Source: Sinorhizobium fredii
Lineage (GTDB): Bacteria > Pseudomonadota > Alphaproteobacteria > Rhizobiales > Rhizobiaceae
Assembly: GCF_002944405.1 (NCBI RefSeq)
Contig: NZ_CP024307.1
Coordinates: 144,501-208,500, forward strand
Length of the DNA: 64,000 bases
Direction: 5' to 3'
The notes beneath the pieces are model-generated. The model saw only the letters and a program-made list of their open reading frames with translations, was not told the DNA's origin and made no database searches. Positions 63,916-64,000 of the stretch are shown piece after piece (the stretch's first letter is position 1; every line of letters starts with the position of its first letter). A program made the position numbers and the translations under genes.

Positions 63916-64000
63916 ATGATCGTCGACTCGGCGCGGCTCGCCTCCGCCAATCTCTTTGCCGCCGAGACGCGCGCGGTTTTCTGGAAGGTCATCGCGCTCA
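63916..64000 (+). CDS. Start of a probable EI24/CysZ-like membrane protein (cut by window edge)
   Basis: Only 28 codons are visible, beginning MIVDSARLASANLFAAETRA and running into a likely hydrophobic segment (VFWKVIAL). GGAG lies about 7 bases before ATG 63916. The opening resembles rhizobial EI24-domain proteins, but too little is present to be certain. It is divergent from the amidase gene across a 196-base gap. Confidence 0.55.
   Translation, partial: MIVDSARLASANLFAAETRAVFWKVIAL

Overview
The window is a GC-rich piece of a rhizobial chromosome, almost certainly Sinorhizobium/Ensifer (S. meliloti, S. medicae or a close relative). This rests on several features seen together: an orfA-pit phosphate transport pair with a PHO box, a smeA-smeB-smeR style efflux operon, an alpha-r7 type small RNA between polA and a marR gene, RIME-like intergenic palindromes, and dense coding with many ATGA or TGATG gene overlaps. 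No rRNA, tRNA, CRISPR array, insertion sequence or prophage was seen. The region reads as stable core chromosome.

Layout. 1-5.3 kb: a yejABEF peptide ABC transporter operon on the minus strand, entering the window through a truncated yejF. 5.5-11.6 kb: a plus-strand run of mepA (murein endopeptidase), mgsA, glk, an ABC exporter, dapB and gpmA, closed by a clear terminator. 11.6-20.5 kb: housekeeping and repair genes (an AraC-Ogt fusion, a DUF2244 protein, nth, a TetR/VOC pair, a PfkB kinase, an SH3 protein, a 2-hydroxyacid dehydrogenase, a GNAT, a MoeB-like protein, recF). 20.6-24.0 kb: orfA-pit and a DUF1326-DUF2182 putative metal-handling pair. 24.2-30.1 kb: dnaJ, dnaK with a heat-shock-like promoter, and a class A penicillin-binding protein. 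30.3-36.2 kb: a T4 endonuclease V homologue, a DMT transporter, an exported hypothetical, a UPF0104 membrane protein, an M20 peptidase, a MarR regulator and the small RNA. 36.3-39.3 kb: polA. 39.5-44.6 kb: a chemotaxis-like signalling island, with a stand-alone CheB divergent from a CheB-CheR-PAS-HWE kinase that carries a one-base frameshift in its H-box, followed by a receiver protein. 44.6-49.7 kb: the RND efflux operon. 50.1-63.7 kb: an amino-sugar / cell-wall recycling locus. 63.9 kb to the edge: the start of an EI24-like membrane protein.

How the genes work together. The 50-60.5 kb locus is the largest functional unit. A minus-strand operon (murQ, a sugar-binding protein, two permeases, an oxidoreductase, an ATPase) diverges from a plus-strand operon (BadF-type amino-sugar kinase, GntR/HutC repressor, SIS-domain deaminase/isomerase, nagA). 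The AT-rich divergent promoter carries two near-identical 17-bp motifs in opposite orientation, likely the GntR operators. A converging cutC-ROK-amidase operon sits next to it. Together these could import amino sugars, phosphorylate them, cleave lactyl ethers, deacetylate and deaminate them. The signalling island at 39.5-44.6 kb is the most unusual region, because the kinase reads as two pieces in this sequence.
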